A stretch of DNA of 64,000 nucleotides from Marchantia polymorpha subsp. ruderalis (taxonomy: Eukaryota; Streptophyta; Marchantiopsida; Marchantiales; Marchantiaceae), in contig AP031357.1 in NCBI GenBank assembly GCA_037833965.1, positions 15,582,001 through 15,646,000 on the forward strand, given 5' to 3'. The notes under the pieces are model-generated. The model was not told where the DNA came from. It saw only the letters and a list, made by a program, of their open reading frames with translations, and made no database searches. The position numbers and the translations under genes are program-made. Shown piece after piece: positions 31,110-44,773 of this stretch. Numbering within the stretch: position 1 is the stretch's first letter; every line of letters begins with the position of its first letter.

Positions 31110-31995
31110 GACTTCTGTCCAAATGCTACAAATCATTTTTTACATTGATCATATACACAATTTATATCTTAAGGTGCATCAAGGTTTATATAGGAAACAA
31201 AAATTATCATTTCATTTTCAATTTTTGATTTCTAAATTTTTTTCAACTCTTTATGTTTAATTATAGTTTAAAGACTTCTCGAATCGTCCAATTTCATTTT
31301 TCATATATTTTCCTCTAAAAAATTTTATTATTCTATTTTAAATACGAATTATATACCTCAAGGTATCACTTTCTGTCAAATAGTATTTGAATATTTTTCT
31401 TCTTTCTTCTGAAGTCTATCTAAATGCTCAAAAAACTTTTTTACACAGTTCATATATACAATTTTTATCTTTGAGTGCATTAAGGTTTATTTAGGTTCAA
31501 AATATTATCTACTCATCTTCAATTTGTGGTTTCCAAAATTTTTTCAACTCTTTATGTTTTATTATAATTCAAATACTTCTCGAATCGTCCAATTTTAATT
31601 TTCATATACTTTTCTCTGAAAATTTTCATTATTCTATCTTAAATACGAATTATATACTTCAAGGTATCACTTTCTGTCAAATAGTATTTGAATATTTTTT
31701 TTCTTTCTTCTGACGTCTATCTAAATGCTAAAAATCACTTTTGACATATTTAATATATACAATTTTTATCTTTGAGTGCATCAAGATTTATTTAGTTTGA
31801 AAATATTATCTAATCATTTTCAATTTGTGGTTTCTAAATTTGTTTCAACTTTTTATGTTTTCTTAAAATTTATAGACTTCTCAAAACGTCCAATTTTGTT
31901 TTTAATATATTTTTCCAAAAAAACGTCATTATTCTATTTTAAATATGAATTATATATTTCAAGGTTTCATTTTTTGCCAATTAGTGCTTTAATAT
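31110..31995. repeat. AT-rich satellite, three units of about 300 bp
   Basis: Three diverged head-to-tail units start near 31110, 31411 and 31712. Marker blocks such as AATACGAATTATATAC at 31341, 31642 and 31942 (the last with changes) give a period of 300-301 bp. TTTCTGTCAAATAGTATTTG, GTCCAATTTT and GTGCATCAAG recur at the same spacing. No coding capacity. Confidence 0.88.
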
Positions 31996-34702
31996 TTTTT
32001 ATTTTACATTTAATCTATGTAAATTCTTGGGATTGTTTTTCCTATTTTCTAAAGAACAATTTATGGGTTTTTTTATGGAAAAATAATTTTTCATTTTAAA
32101 AAAATATAGTTCGAAATTGAAACATTTTTTCTCAATAATCAACACATTATTATTCATAATTTAGATGGTGCCAAAATATCAAGATTTTATGGAAATTGAA
32201 TCAAAATATAACAAATGAGATTAAAATAATCTATCTATTTTTTTAAATAACAAAAAAATCTACAATATAGATTATATGTCCTCAATGGTTTCAGATGTGT
32301 TTTATCATATAGAAAATATTTAAATCAATATTTAATTTCATTTTATGTGCATTTCGTATGACTTTACTTGCATATCTTTAATGCTCACTTGTCTTTATTC
32401 CAAATTCTTCCACTAGTTCAAATTTATAAACTTTGTAAAGTTCAAAAATCAAATCGGACCATTAGATCTTTCTAATTTTTATTACACACGCTAGATACAT
32501 ACTAAAACTAATCTTGAATTGTTCAGATAGGATTTAGTAGATATATACCCTATATAATATACACATTTACAATAATTATTTCAATCTTTCATCACTTTTA
32601 ATTCTTTCATATATTTCAATAGTACAAGAAATGGTTATTGAAAATTTTAACTCATGTTTATCAAATTTAGTACTATTTTCAATTGAATTTTCAGATTCTC
32701 TATCCTAGAAATATAAATTTTAAAACTATGAAAAATACATAGATTTTACACTATTTTGATTATAAATTTAATTAATTTATAATATATAGAGATTAGTTTT
32801 CTAATTTATTAGTGTCAATCGATGATTTTTAAAATTTAAGATGAAAATTTATTATATTTTTTTCATTTTCATATGACTCAAATAAAAAAATATATATTCA
32901 TTTTTATACAATATTTTTATATATTGTATTCTATGACTCAAATAGAGTTTAGTTTCAGAACTTACTGAAAATTTCTCAATAAATCTTTTTCTTCATATTT
33001 CAATTTTAATAAATATATCATGATTTTTTTAAAAAATTTCCATAATTATGACGTACGATTCATGACCTGGTCGATATATAAACCCATAAGCACGGAGCCA
33101 GTTTAGAGTTATATCTAAACTTTATAGCAATATGATTGTTAGATTATAATAGTGCAATGCATGGATAAATGATACATGTATCATTTCTATATTTTAGAAT
33201 CAAGAGTTTATGAAGCAATGTCATTGGGCATTGCATGCTTCTTCATAATTGTCCAAATCATATATTTCAAAGTGAATTTAAAGTATGCTGTTTTTTAGTG
33301 CACATGTTTTAGATAGCTTAATAACACTTTTTGGACCTATAATGAGACTCATTTTTCTTCCACAATTGTAATTCTTCATGTTATATTTGGAACTCATTTA
33401 TTCCATAGATGTTATCCATGGATGGATTCGATGATCGAAGTTATGTACGTAGTATTCATAGAATCAATCATGTAGAACACCTGAAAACCTGAAATGTGAA
33501 CCATTTAGGTTACAGGACTGTTGAAATAGTTCGCTTCCAATCCTCACGACTGCCGACTGGCGGGACAAGAACCAGTCTTCGGAAGATATTTCAATTATCT
33601 AGATAACATTGAGGATGAACAGCCAGTTAAATGCATCGAGGTCCACATGGTCTTTTTGGGTTGCAGTCATCTGAAGTAAGGAATGACTCAACTCATAAGA
33701 GAAGAATGCATCAGAATGTGAGTGCCATTGAAAAAGCTTATGTTTCAAGAGATTGTAAGCTCCAATTCCATGCTGTCGAGTTTCAAATCGAATAAAAAGA
33801 TTCAGATATTATAATGCGCGTGGACAGGTCTGTGTATGCGTTTGCAGAGGTGACCATTCGAGTCATAGCGACAGAAAGAAAAATAGAACATAAGATTTGG
33901 AACGATTATCTGTTCAGGAAGAGTTTCATTAAGTTGCAACTTGTCGTTGTTATCAAGTCCCCGGAAGCTCAATCTGGGAGTTTGTGACCAAGCAGAAGCA
34001 TGTCATGGCTGCTGTCTCGAGTAAGTATTTCGATCCCGTACTCAAGAATGTCACAACAGATCTGTTGGGCAGGGGCATCGCAAGAACGGTGAAGAATGTG
34101 AGCTGCATTATTCGAATCTGTGTTATTTACCGTTCACTTCGATTCGCATATAAGATACTCTGGATTGACCAAGAGAGTGGGAATGGACCTTTTCTAGTCC
34201 TCCAATATCTTGACATTAGCCCACTAGTGGATATCTTGATGTTGATTATTCATGCGACTTGACCTGTGACAAGGCTCCTCCTAAGGTCTTCCAGATCACA
34301 GACTATCAAGTTCCTCAAAGGTCGTCCGATGAGCGGCGTCGAGACTGCATTTTTTTGTGAGTGAGAGCCCAGATGACAAGCCTAATGGCAGTTGTAGACA
34401 GGATTCCGTGAGGAATTAAGAATGCTCGCCAATGATTTCTTTCATTCAAAAAGGCTTCGAGAAATGCTCATGTGGGTCCCGATCCTACCTTCTACATGTA
34501 CCAATTTCTGCATATCTGCGATCTCAACGCTGGGATTGAGGGTGAAGATTACTTCCTCCTATCTCGGATCGCCATCCTTATAGCAGGACTATCTCGAAGG
34601 CTTAAGGATACCTTAGATATCAGACCGAGTGGACTCTGCTCTCGATTTCTCCTGTACAAAAAAAAATATCTCTCTCGAAGTTTCTGGATCCTCAGTTTTA
34701 CG
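31996..34702. other. AT-rich DNA, then mixed intergenic DNA
   Basis: 31996-33100 is extremely AT-rich and without a gene. In 33830-34260 two overlapping plus-strand frames read in protein-like manner (WNDYLFRKSFIKLQLVVVI, then FVTKQKHVMAAVSSKYFDPV with DLLGRGIARTVKNVSC). They are in different frames and not recognised; they might be a decayed exon. Confidence 0.45.
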
Positions 34703-35524
34703 ATGGGTTTCGGCTTGAGGCCACGATTTCTGATTCATATTCTTGTCATTTCTCTTACAGCGTCGAGCATCATCAATGTCGCCCAGGGTCAATCCACAGC
34801 AGACGAGTACCTCACTCCGCACAATGATGCCCGAGCTGGGCTGAATCAAGGCATACCGAGCCTGACGTGGGACAGCACGCTGGAATCGTATGCTACTGAC
34901 TGGGCCGTCACCAGAGCAGCTGCTGGTGACGACTGCGCTCTCATCCACTCTGGAGGACCTTACGGGGAGAACATCTACCGGTCCAGTGGACCGAGCAGGC
35001 CTGGGTCAGCGAGGAGGCATATTACGACTACGCAACAAATTCGTGCTCGGCCCCCGAGGGCGAGTCATGCGGTCATTACACGCAGGTCCCATGCAAATTC
35101 TTCTCGTGCTTTTGTTGCCTAGTGTGTGCGCAGTTGTGTTTCCATGGCTTTCCGCCGTAGTTTGATTTTCAGAGATTTCTAGACCTTGCGAACTAGGCAC
35201 GAGCCCAGGACCTCTATCAGCGTAAAGCTGGTCCCACAGATGCAAAAAAGATGAGGGGCTTCACGGACACTCTGGAAACTCATGAATGGGACGAGAAACT
35301 GGAAGTAAATTCTTGTGTCGCTGTTATTTCCACGGTCGGGCTTGTTGTCGATGTGATGAGCCCCATGCTCGCGGGTTTTGACACGGGTCGCACTCTTTGC
35401 AACAGGTGGTGTGGAGGGACACAGCGGCGCTGGGATGCGGGTCGGCCACTTGTCCCTCTGGTGCCTTGTTCGTCGTGTGCAGCTACGACCCCCCCGCAAC
35501 GTTGTCGGTCAGCTTCCTTACTAG
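34703..35524 (+). pseudogene. PR-1/CAP superfamily secreted protein gene, frameshifted
   Basis: The ATG at 34703 begins a signal peptide (FLIHILVISLTASSIINVAQ, cut near QG-QS). The CAP domain follows: YLTPHNDARAGLNQGIPSLT with the metal-binding type His, then GGPYGENIYR, then, after a small deletion with a frameshift at about 34985, WTEQAWVSEEAYYDYATNSC and CGHYTQ. An intron at 35086-35405 (GT/AG, 320 bp) leads to VVWRDTAALGCGSATCPSGA and VCSYDPP. A second, one-base frameshift in the C-run near 35495 leads to the usual end NVVGQLPY and a stop at 35522-35524. The cysteines and the CAP signature motifs are all recognisable. With two frameshifts it is probably a pseudogene; sequencing error cannot be excluded for the homopolymer shift. 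Confidence 0.85.
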
Positions 35525-35945
35525 ACTTCCTCTACAAATAGCTGCGGCCGTGGAGCGACTCCGAGTTTCATCTTTGCTCAAGTGGTGGACATATTGTACT
35601 GTAATCTCAGTACATTCAGCCCATGCACATCAGTGGGCAGGGATGAGAATTTCATAGGAGGGCACTCAATCGCTCCCTGCCCTGAGGATGACAGAGAGTG
35701 TATTCAGAATTTTGTTTCTGAATACAGCGCACTGTAATTGCTTCTACGCTTGCATAGTACTGCCTGATATACTGTAGATGAGATTTTAAGTTGGGATAAA
35801 TTAGTACAACCACTTGTTAAGCATAACTCGAATCTCTGGTAGGCCATCGTGGTTGTAACTTATTATCAGTCGTTGCGAGTAGCTTGAGGTTGGGAAAGAG
35901 CAAACGTCGTCTCTATTGATAGCTGAGTGGATTTCAGAAAGCTCA
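35525..35945. other. Downstream flank of the CAP gene, no gene seen
   Basis: Probably 3' untranslated and intergenic sequence; no further motif. Confidence 0.4.
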
Positions 35946-36097
35946 ATTGTAATCAGGGGCGGAGCCACAGGCCCAGGAAGGGTCTACACAGATTGTGAGT
36001 TACAGAATGTGAAAACGAGGTCGAGAAAAAATTGTAATTGGAAATTGGCGGGTAGCCCCCCCACCTGAAAATTCCTGGCTCCGCCCCTGATTGTAAT
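35946..36097. mobile_element. hAT-type MITE, 136 bp, with 8-bp target duplication
   Basis: The element proper is 35954-36089. It starts CAGGGGCGGAGCCA and ends TGGCTCCGCCCCTG, perfect 14-bp inverted repeats. Exact 8-bp duplications ATTGTAAT flank it at 35946-35953 and 36090-36097. The terminal sequence and 8-bp duplication are the classic signature of non-autonomous hAT elements. Its perfect ends suggest a recent insertion. Confidence 0.95.
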
Positions 36098-38067
36098 ACA
36101 GGTATTGGAGAAGGAGTTGCGATTTACGTGAATCTTTTGTTTGGAAATCTGTATTGTTCTTAATTATAGAAGACGTGCATGGTGACCTTAAAATCTCTAG
36201 CAGGGAAATCATTTTTCAACTTAAACATAGACTTGCAGTCGAAAACGGATAAAGACAGGAGACACAGTCATCTGACAATCTCAGCGTTGATGCTCTCAGA
36301 CATCGGCTGTTTGTAGACGTCATCAACGTGTGCATGCACGCCCCCTTATACGATCAACTTTCATGCTTCCTGCTCTTCTATGTCTATAGTGGTGGAGCTA
36401 CACCAATTACGCTCTCCAAACAATTAGGAGAGCTACCTTTTCGAGCTATCCCCATTGTGGCGTGCTAGACCAATTTATTGAAGACTACTGAATGGAAGGT
36501 ATGAATCCAAAGTCCACGTGAGGCCCAATAAAGAATGTGCACTGGTATCTGAGAGCGACGTCATCCGAGAAGGCTCTTGGATGAATAAGTATCTCTGATA
36601 ATCCGTGAATGATAATCGTCACTCACAACGTAAGCTGATGTTTGATACTTCGTAGCTGCTCGAGCATTTGAATATAAAAGATGCCGGAGGCGGAGCAAAT
36701 TTCTTGACTTGGGCAAAGTGCCTACCAAGACATGCAAATACAATTACGCTTAAAAACTACCTGCAAAAGATACCTGCAAGAGAGAACTGAAACGTTAATT
36801 TTCATTAAAGAAAAGCGAGAAGTGGAGGAAGGAGTACTCGGACCTCCATTTCCACAGGTGGAGAGTAGGAGGATAAAATTTGGGCTCCGGATTCGCCCGC
36901 TTGACCACCAACTGACAGGATCCCATACTCAAACTATCGCTTGATCACACTAGAGTTGTAAACTATCCAACTTTTGGATGTCCTTGTCTACCAGTCTCGT
37001 CTCTACTGATTGTGGAATCAAGAAGTTTCATTGACAAATTTCTTGACATACTTCCTATGGCATTCACAGCTCTTTCTGTCAACCGAGCAACAACGTTGTA
37101 TAAACACTGGTCAGAGTCCACAACCACCGTGCTGGGGCTACAGATGGCACTCAACAAATCGAAGATGGCTGTGCTTATGATTAGAGGTCACATCCTCGGC
37201 ATAGGATGCGACCTATACTTTCACTTCAGCAACCGGACCTATTTTGAGGACCAACTGGAATTGATTTCCGGAAACGTATGATTACTTATGGGAAGCTGTC
37301 ATCTCTTGCGGAAAGAAACCAAAAGCAAAGTGGGCATGCATAGTAGAAAGAAATATGTTTGTAACTTGTAATCTTGTGTATGGAAGGGCTCTGGAAATGA
37401 GTGTTGACAATAAGGACGAAAGAGATCAAAATAAAGCTTTGCGCATGCTCTATGACTAATGACACATTGTGTAGTTAGTGATTTCCAGCATCCAGACGCT
37501 GATCATTTAATATGTTTTCTTCTCATCGGAACTAGACAAAGATTTAATTCGCATTCGATATTTTCAAAACACTCTACCAACACACACACCACAGAGACTG
37601 ACTATTGCCTTGCATTTGCAATTGGATGACGAGTTAAGCTTTGTACGTCATTTCAACCGAATTGCAACACATTGTCTTCACTTTGCATCACAGTCTTTGA
37701 TATTTCAAATAAGTATGTCCAAAACTTACCCATCCCTATAGCCCTATGCATGGGTGGAGATCATCAGTACTAAAGCTTCATAGCCTCCCTAGATATAAAG
37801 GTCTTCTGTCACAGAAACGAAATCGGTCACGCTTCATCTGTCCAGACTAATATAAGAGATCCAGAATGTGTTGTCAATATGATATCGCTTTGTCTGTATC
37901 TTCGTAACACATCATCTCTCATTGTTTGACTTTCATGGTCTCAACTAGAAATTCTTGTACAACGTCACTCCATCCCACCCGGTATGGAGGGAGACCACAT
38001 TGGGACCTAGGCAGCAATCGGGGCTTCATTGTGTACATGCAGGAAAGGCAAAAGGCACGCAGGCTCA
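36098..38067. other. Intergenic DNA, no gene seen
   Basis: Several short frames occur on both strands (the longest near 37012-37281), none with recognisable domains. Confidence 0.45.
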
Positions 38068-38908
38068 GATTTCATTCCTATACCGCAAACGATACATCGA
38101 TGGAAGGGTATCGATCAGTGTGTTCATGAGACTTGCGAAGCCGGCGTTCGTGGCCGCCCCAATTGCAGCGCTCTGCACAAACACATCCATCCACGGTAGG
38201 TTAGGTCGTGCCTGGTGACGACATGAAGGAAGAGGGAACCCCATATCCACCAGAAGGAGAGTAGGAGGACGATGGAGACGAGGTCGATATTCCGTCAGTG
38301 CCTGTGAAGGAGGAAGACGGAGCTAATATCCACCAGGTGGAGAGTACAAAGACTTGGGCGCAGATGATACTCCATATGTGCATTGAGGAGGAGAAAACAG
38401 GACTGGGATTCTCATATCCATCGGCTGTCGTGGGAGAGTAGGATGATGGAGGTGAGGTAGATTCTCCATCAGTGTCTGATGGGAAGAAGGAGTAAGACGG
38501 AGCTCCATATCCACCAGGAGGAGGAGAGGGTGTGTTTTCCGAGATGCTCGTATGAGGGCTTGCGTAACTCTTTACAGCATGAGTAACTTGTGGTGGCTTC
38601 TTGAAGAAAGCGAAGCGCCTCTTGGATTTGCGATGAAGTTTGATATTCGGCTCCAGCTCCTCTCACACAGACTTGTCCATGCTGCCCGGGGTATAACTCA
38701 ATGCAAACAAACCATGTAACCATCGTCCGAATACACATGCCAGTGTAGACAAATTGCACACACACTGTCCAAGTTCAAGTTCAGCTATCTTCTGGTTGCA
38801 GAGTCTGATTGACCCCATGGCTTCTTGAACCATACCAAACAAAAGCGAAGGTTGAGTTTTAATTTTGCCACTATTATGATTTAGAAGAGTCATGAGTAGG
38901 GCCGACAA
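38068..38908 (-). pseudogene. Unrecognised Pro/Gly/Tyr-rich protein frame with stop and frameshifts
   Basis: The minus strand from 38908 reads ALLMTLLNHNSGKIKTQPSL, LFGMVQEAMGSIRLCNQKIA and a Cys-containing stretch to YTPGSMDKSV. A TGA follows, after which the same frame continues (EELEPNIKLHRKSKRRFAFF). A low-complexity part comes next, with repeated SPPGGYGAPS and TDG(E/I)STS(P)PSS(S)YSP units, scattered over more than one frame. The end reads DVFVQSAAIGAATNAGFASL followed by MNTLIDTLPSMYRL. Such an arrangement, an N-terminal helical part followed by PGGYG repeats, looks like a real but decayed gene. No family is recognised. Confidence 0.4.
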
Positions 38909-38979
38909 AGTAGCAGAGTAGCAATTGACATCACTGACTTCATGTTCTTCGTGATAGTATACTTTTGGCAGCTCGAGCT

Positions 38980-39130
38980 CTTGTTCTGCTCACTGACAGT
39001 CAACAGTTTTAGAGAAGTTACACGAAGGAAAGGGCCTCCAGCGTTGTGTTTTATTGCAACACGCCATCTCCATGTGGGGTGGAGCTCGAGTCCAATCGGA
39101 GTTAATATATATCAAATATTTGAGTTTCCA
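38980..39130 (+). repeat. Inverted partial copy of 28713-28870
   Basis: Shares AACGCTGGAGGCCC (complement), GAGCTCGAGCTGCC (complement) and the FNVYQIFEFP-type block with the segment at 28.8 kb, in opposite orientation and with a roughly 15-bp insertion. It lies just upstream of the 38.1-38.9 kb frame, so both may be 5' regions of one gene family. Confidence 0.65.
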
Positions 39131-40921
39131 CGTAAGTTTGTCTTATTATGAAAACTTTGAGCGAGATCTTCATCTGAAGTCATGAATCATTGTGATCTAA
39201 GATTTAGCATATGAAGTATTTTTCAAGTCATGTATACAACACAGTTTTTCTTCACTTGCAAGCAAGTTACAAATATGTTATTTATTGAGAGAATTGAAGG
39301 TGACTTTAGGATATTTTTCACAAACTTGTTTTGGAGATTAGCACCGGATTACTTGGTCTTTATTACCTCGTCATGTAGCCGATTCTACAAGATGTATGCT
39401 CCTTGAGATAAAAAGTAGTTCAAAATAACACTCTAACAACCTGAATTCTATGTGTAAATGTCAGTTCTTGTTATTTTTTGGTAATTGTTAAATACACCGC
39501 ACACCACTACTGATTGTCGCCCACTTACTTTTACCGAATACACAGTGGATTTCGGAATATGCCACTCCTGTTGTCTCTACATGGGGCACCACCTCCACCG
39601 ATCAAAGTTGAGGGTTCTATATGTAGAGGGATGAAGAGAAAAACTCACAACTGGATAATAGAAGTTGTGTATGAAACAGTAAGAACTGAAGAGAGGAGAA
39701 GACAATAGGAACCGCATATCGGAAACATTAGGCTATGTCTTCAATTTTCATTGAGATTTAATTGTTAGAGATCTGTGGCGAATACAATGTGTGTGGTATG
39801 TGGTGCATTTAGTAAAAAGTATTGTGTATTAACAATTCTCTAATCTTCTATTGAATCGATTGCAAATTCAAAGACAACGAAAATAGTCTTTTCAAAAGCA
39901 TCTGCGTGTCACAAATATATTTCTTAACATTGTGACACAAAACACGTGCTCTAGTCCCATACAATCAACCCATGTGCCAAGAATTAGTGCAGGATCTTTT
40001 GCTTCCAAATCAGCTGGACTAGAAGGAACATTAGGCTTCGATAGATAAGGTTTTATATGTAGGCCATAGAAATCCGGAGGTAGCAGTTGCAGATAAAGGC
40101 TAAGGCAACTGCAACATTGCCGCTATGATATTTGAATGTTGGTTTAGAAGCAAGTAAGTTTAGAGAAGGTCTATGATGAGTATATTTCACTGACTCTTCT
40201 CAGGGGATTGAGTCAGGGTTGAAGTCATTTTCGATACTTGGTCTAAGAGAAAGTAAATCTAGAGAAGGTTTAAGATAATCATATTACACTGACTACTATG
40301 AGAGGATTGAGTCACAGTTGTATTCATTTTCGATTTTAGCAAGTAATGTTGGGTGTAATTTGTCTTTGGGCATATTCTAATGTGGGCTGGCAAGACTGAT
40401 TTCGCGCTCGTGAGTTGTGATATGTTAAGTGATGACTGCACTCCCCGTAAACGCGCGGCAAGAGACTATTACATCAGGAAGTGGAGTATGTACATTTGCG
40501 TCACGTGTGATGAGTTAGCTCTGTTACATGTTGTATGCTATTTGTAGACTGTAAACTCATCGTCAGATTATGTTGTGTAATGGTCTCTCTACTAGATCTC
40601 GAACTTTGCTCAATGACAAAACGCACATTCTTCGTGAAGTATCGAACTTGACCACTGGCTGACAGACGTATGTCCGGTAAACTTTGGAAAAGTGTTGCCG
40701 AAGTTGCGTGTTCTCTCTTCAAAGAGATAAATAAGATGTATTCCCCCGTTGAGAGATGGCGTCATATTGTGTAATGTAAAGCCCTCATAAATTCATTCTA
40801 TGTGGCGAATAATTATGTCTATACTTAGGGGTCTCAGAAGTACTCAGTGGCCACGAGCTCTATCGCCAGTTTGAGGGATGATGCAGATATAGACCATCAA
40901 AGAAAAATGCCTAGACTGCAA
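39131..40921. other. Intergenic DNA with a short tandem duplication
   Basis: No gene seen. At about 40146-40345 a unit of about 100 bp is duplicated (AGAAGGTCTATGATGAGTAT and AGAAGGTTTAAGATAATCAT; CATTTTCGAT in both). Confidence 0.6.
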
Positions 40922-41284
40922 CAGTTCATACGCCCCGTGTATCTTGAAAAACCTACATCTTGATAAGACGAAGTTTTATGGCTGGTATGCAAACGACCGA
41001 AGTGGAAACTGCTCTGACGAACGAGCTTACCTTTTGAATGCTCCATACACAGTGCAAATAGTGTTTAGGGATCATCAATGCAGAGAACATTGAATTTTCC
41101 CACGCGCAAGTATTGAACCAATTCATACGCCCAGAGCATCTTCAAAATCCTAAAACTTGATAAATGAAGTTTATGGCTGGTATGCAAACGACCGAAGTTG
41201 AAATTGCTCTGACGAACGGCCTTACCTTTTGAACGATCCATATACACAGTACAAAGAGTGTTTAGGAATGGTCGATGCAGAGGA
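40922..41284 (+). pseudogene. Two tandem fragments copied from the VPS9A gene
   Basis: Two copies, near 40922-41084 and 41119-41284 (197 bp apart), match the coding strand of VPS9A exon 3 plus the start of its third intron. TTCATACGCC(C)(A)GAG marks the peptide FIRPEHLD, followed by TGGCTGGTATGCAAACGACC across the exon/intron border, and CATACACAGT further in the intron. Because intron sequence is included they arose by DNA duplication, not retroposition. They are inverted relative to VPS9A (46984-49630). In-frame stops and indels exclude function. Confidence 0.85.
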
Positions 41285-41991
41285 GATTGCACACAAGGTA
41301 ATTTCGAAATTTAAGAAAATCGATCACCAGATTTAACATCTGATTGTTTTGAGTTAAATGCTTGAGTTAAACTATGCTCCACCTAGTGTCGTGCAAGAAA
41401 TAAGATAACAGCATTCATGAACAATAATTCCGCAGTGCCCACAATTCTGACATTAGATTCGGCCCGTTCACAGAAGTGTCCTTTCTTAAGCACTTGATTC
41501 TCCACATGTGACAGGGCGTTCAAATATCAGATATAGACGACTCGAAACGTAATCCATCGGAATGTTCCTAGGCTGAGATGGTGGGATTCGAGAAAGAAGA
41601 GAAATCTGTGATGCAGTATGCACTGCATCACAGATTGGCATCACCGTCATGAGTGCACACTCATTGCAGTTCTAGGGAGAGCAGACCATTAAACAAGAGG
41701 GATGAAAGGGATCCTGGCAAATTCAAGCAAGGAGTGGCAGGAAGAGATATTGGGCGGAAGATGTGAGGCATCGTAAAATCCACGAGACAGGAAGCATTGT
41801 ACTCACCTGTCTTTTGAGCTGATAGTGTCAAGTACACCATATTCTAACCGGAGAAAATTGCCACATGTTGAAAATGAATAGTATGCACTCTTTGAGTGCC
41901 TCTTTCGAGGACTCTGCTACAAAAAAGTTCGCTTGTTTTAATATACCAAGAGATTTGTTCACAAGGATTTAGAATATCCTTCACTACAAAT
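41285..41991. other. Intergenic DNA, likely includes the eL32 3' region
   Basis: No gene seen. CTGTGATGCAGTATGCACTGCATCACAG at about 41606-41633 is a strong palindrome with 11-bp arms that could mark a hairpin. Confidence 0.5.
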
Positions 41992-42669
41992 CTACTCGTC
42001 TTCTTGGCTCCTGAGACGAGCGTTGCCGTTAGTCATGGCGATGTTCAACTGAGCGGCCCGCTCAACAATAGCCTTCCTCTTCAAGGTGGATACGTTGTGG
42101 GCAATCTCTGCGCTGTAAATCCTGTTGTGCATCAACAAAAGCTCCAGATCGGCGACGTTGTGGACCAAAAACTTCTTGAAGCCGCTCGGCAATACGTGCC
42201 TGGTCTTCTTGTTCGATCCGTAACCAATGTTGGGCATCAATGTTGTGCCCTTGAATTTACGTCTGACTCGGGAGTCAATACCCTTGGGTCTTCTCCAATT
42301 GGTCTGCGGAGTGGTCCAACTAGCTCAGTCACAGAGGTCGACCTTGCACACTGGTATGATCCGTGATTACTCGCGAAGACATTCCAGTGCTTACAAACAC
42401 TCGGAAACCCATTGAAAGCGAAAACAGCCAAGTAAAATTCCCAGTTCCCACGCGAAAACAACGCATCACTCTAACTACCCGCGGACATTCACTAACCATC
42501 AGAGAAAAACACATGTGAACGAATTCGCTGACAGAATTTTTCGAGGACAAAGGCCGCAAGAGCAAGAGACGAGGCCTACCTTCACACAAATCTTCCTGTC
42601 GGACTGCATGCGCTTGAACTTCTTGACTCTCTTCTTGATGACATCGCGCTTGACCAAAGGAGTCACCAT
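41992..42669 (-). CDS. RPL32: 60S ribosomal protein eL32
   Basis: Two exons, 42669-42580 and 42303-41992, with a 276-bp GT/AG intron, give 133 residues, the normal length. Exon 1 encodes [20 protein letters not shown] and [10 protein letters not shown]. Exon 2 encodes [58 protein letters not shown] and the acidic end LRSQEDE. These are diagnostic eL32 blocks; the protein is a structural component of the cytosolic large ribosomal subunit. The gene is divergent from the ubiquitin-eL40 gene, with start codons 440 bp apart, and probably shares its promoter region. Confidence 0.97.

Positions 42670-44773
<2,104 letters not shown>

Noticed and set aside
33984-34262. 92-codon plus-strand frame as a gene
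   Set aside because: Part reads protein-like but the neighbouring protein-like text is in another frame with a stop between, and no splice sites connect them convincingly.
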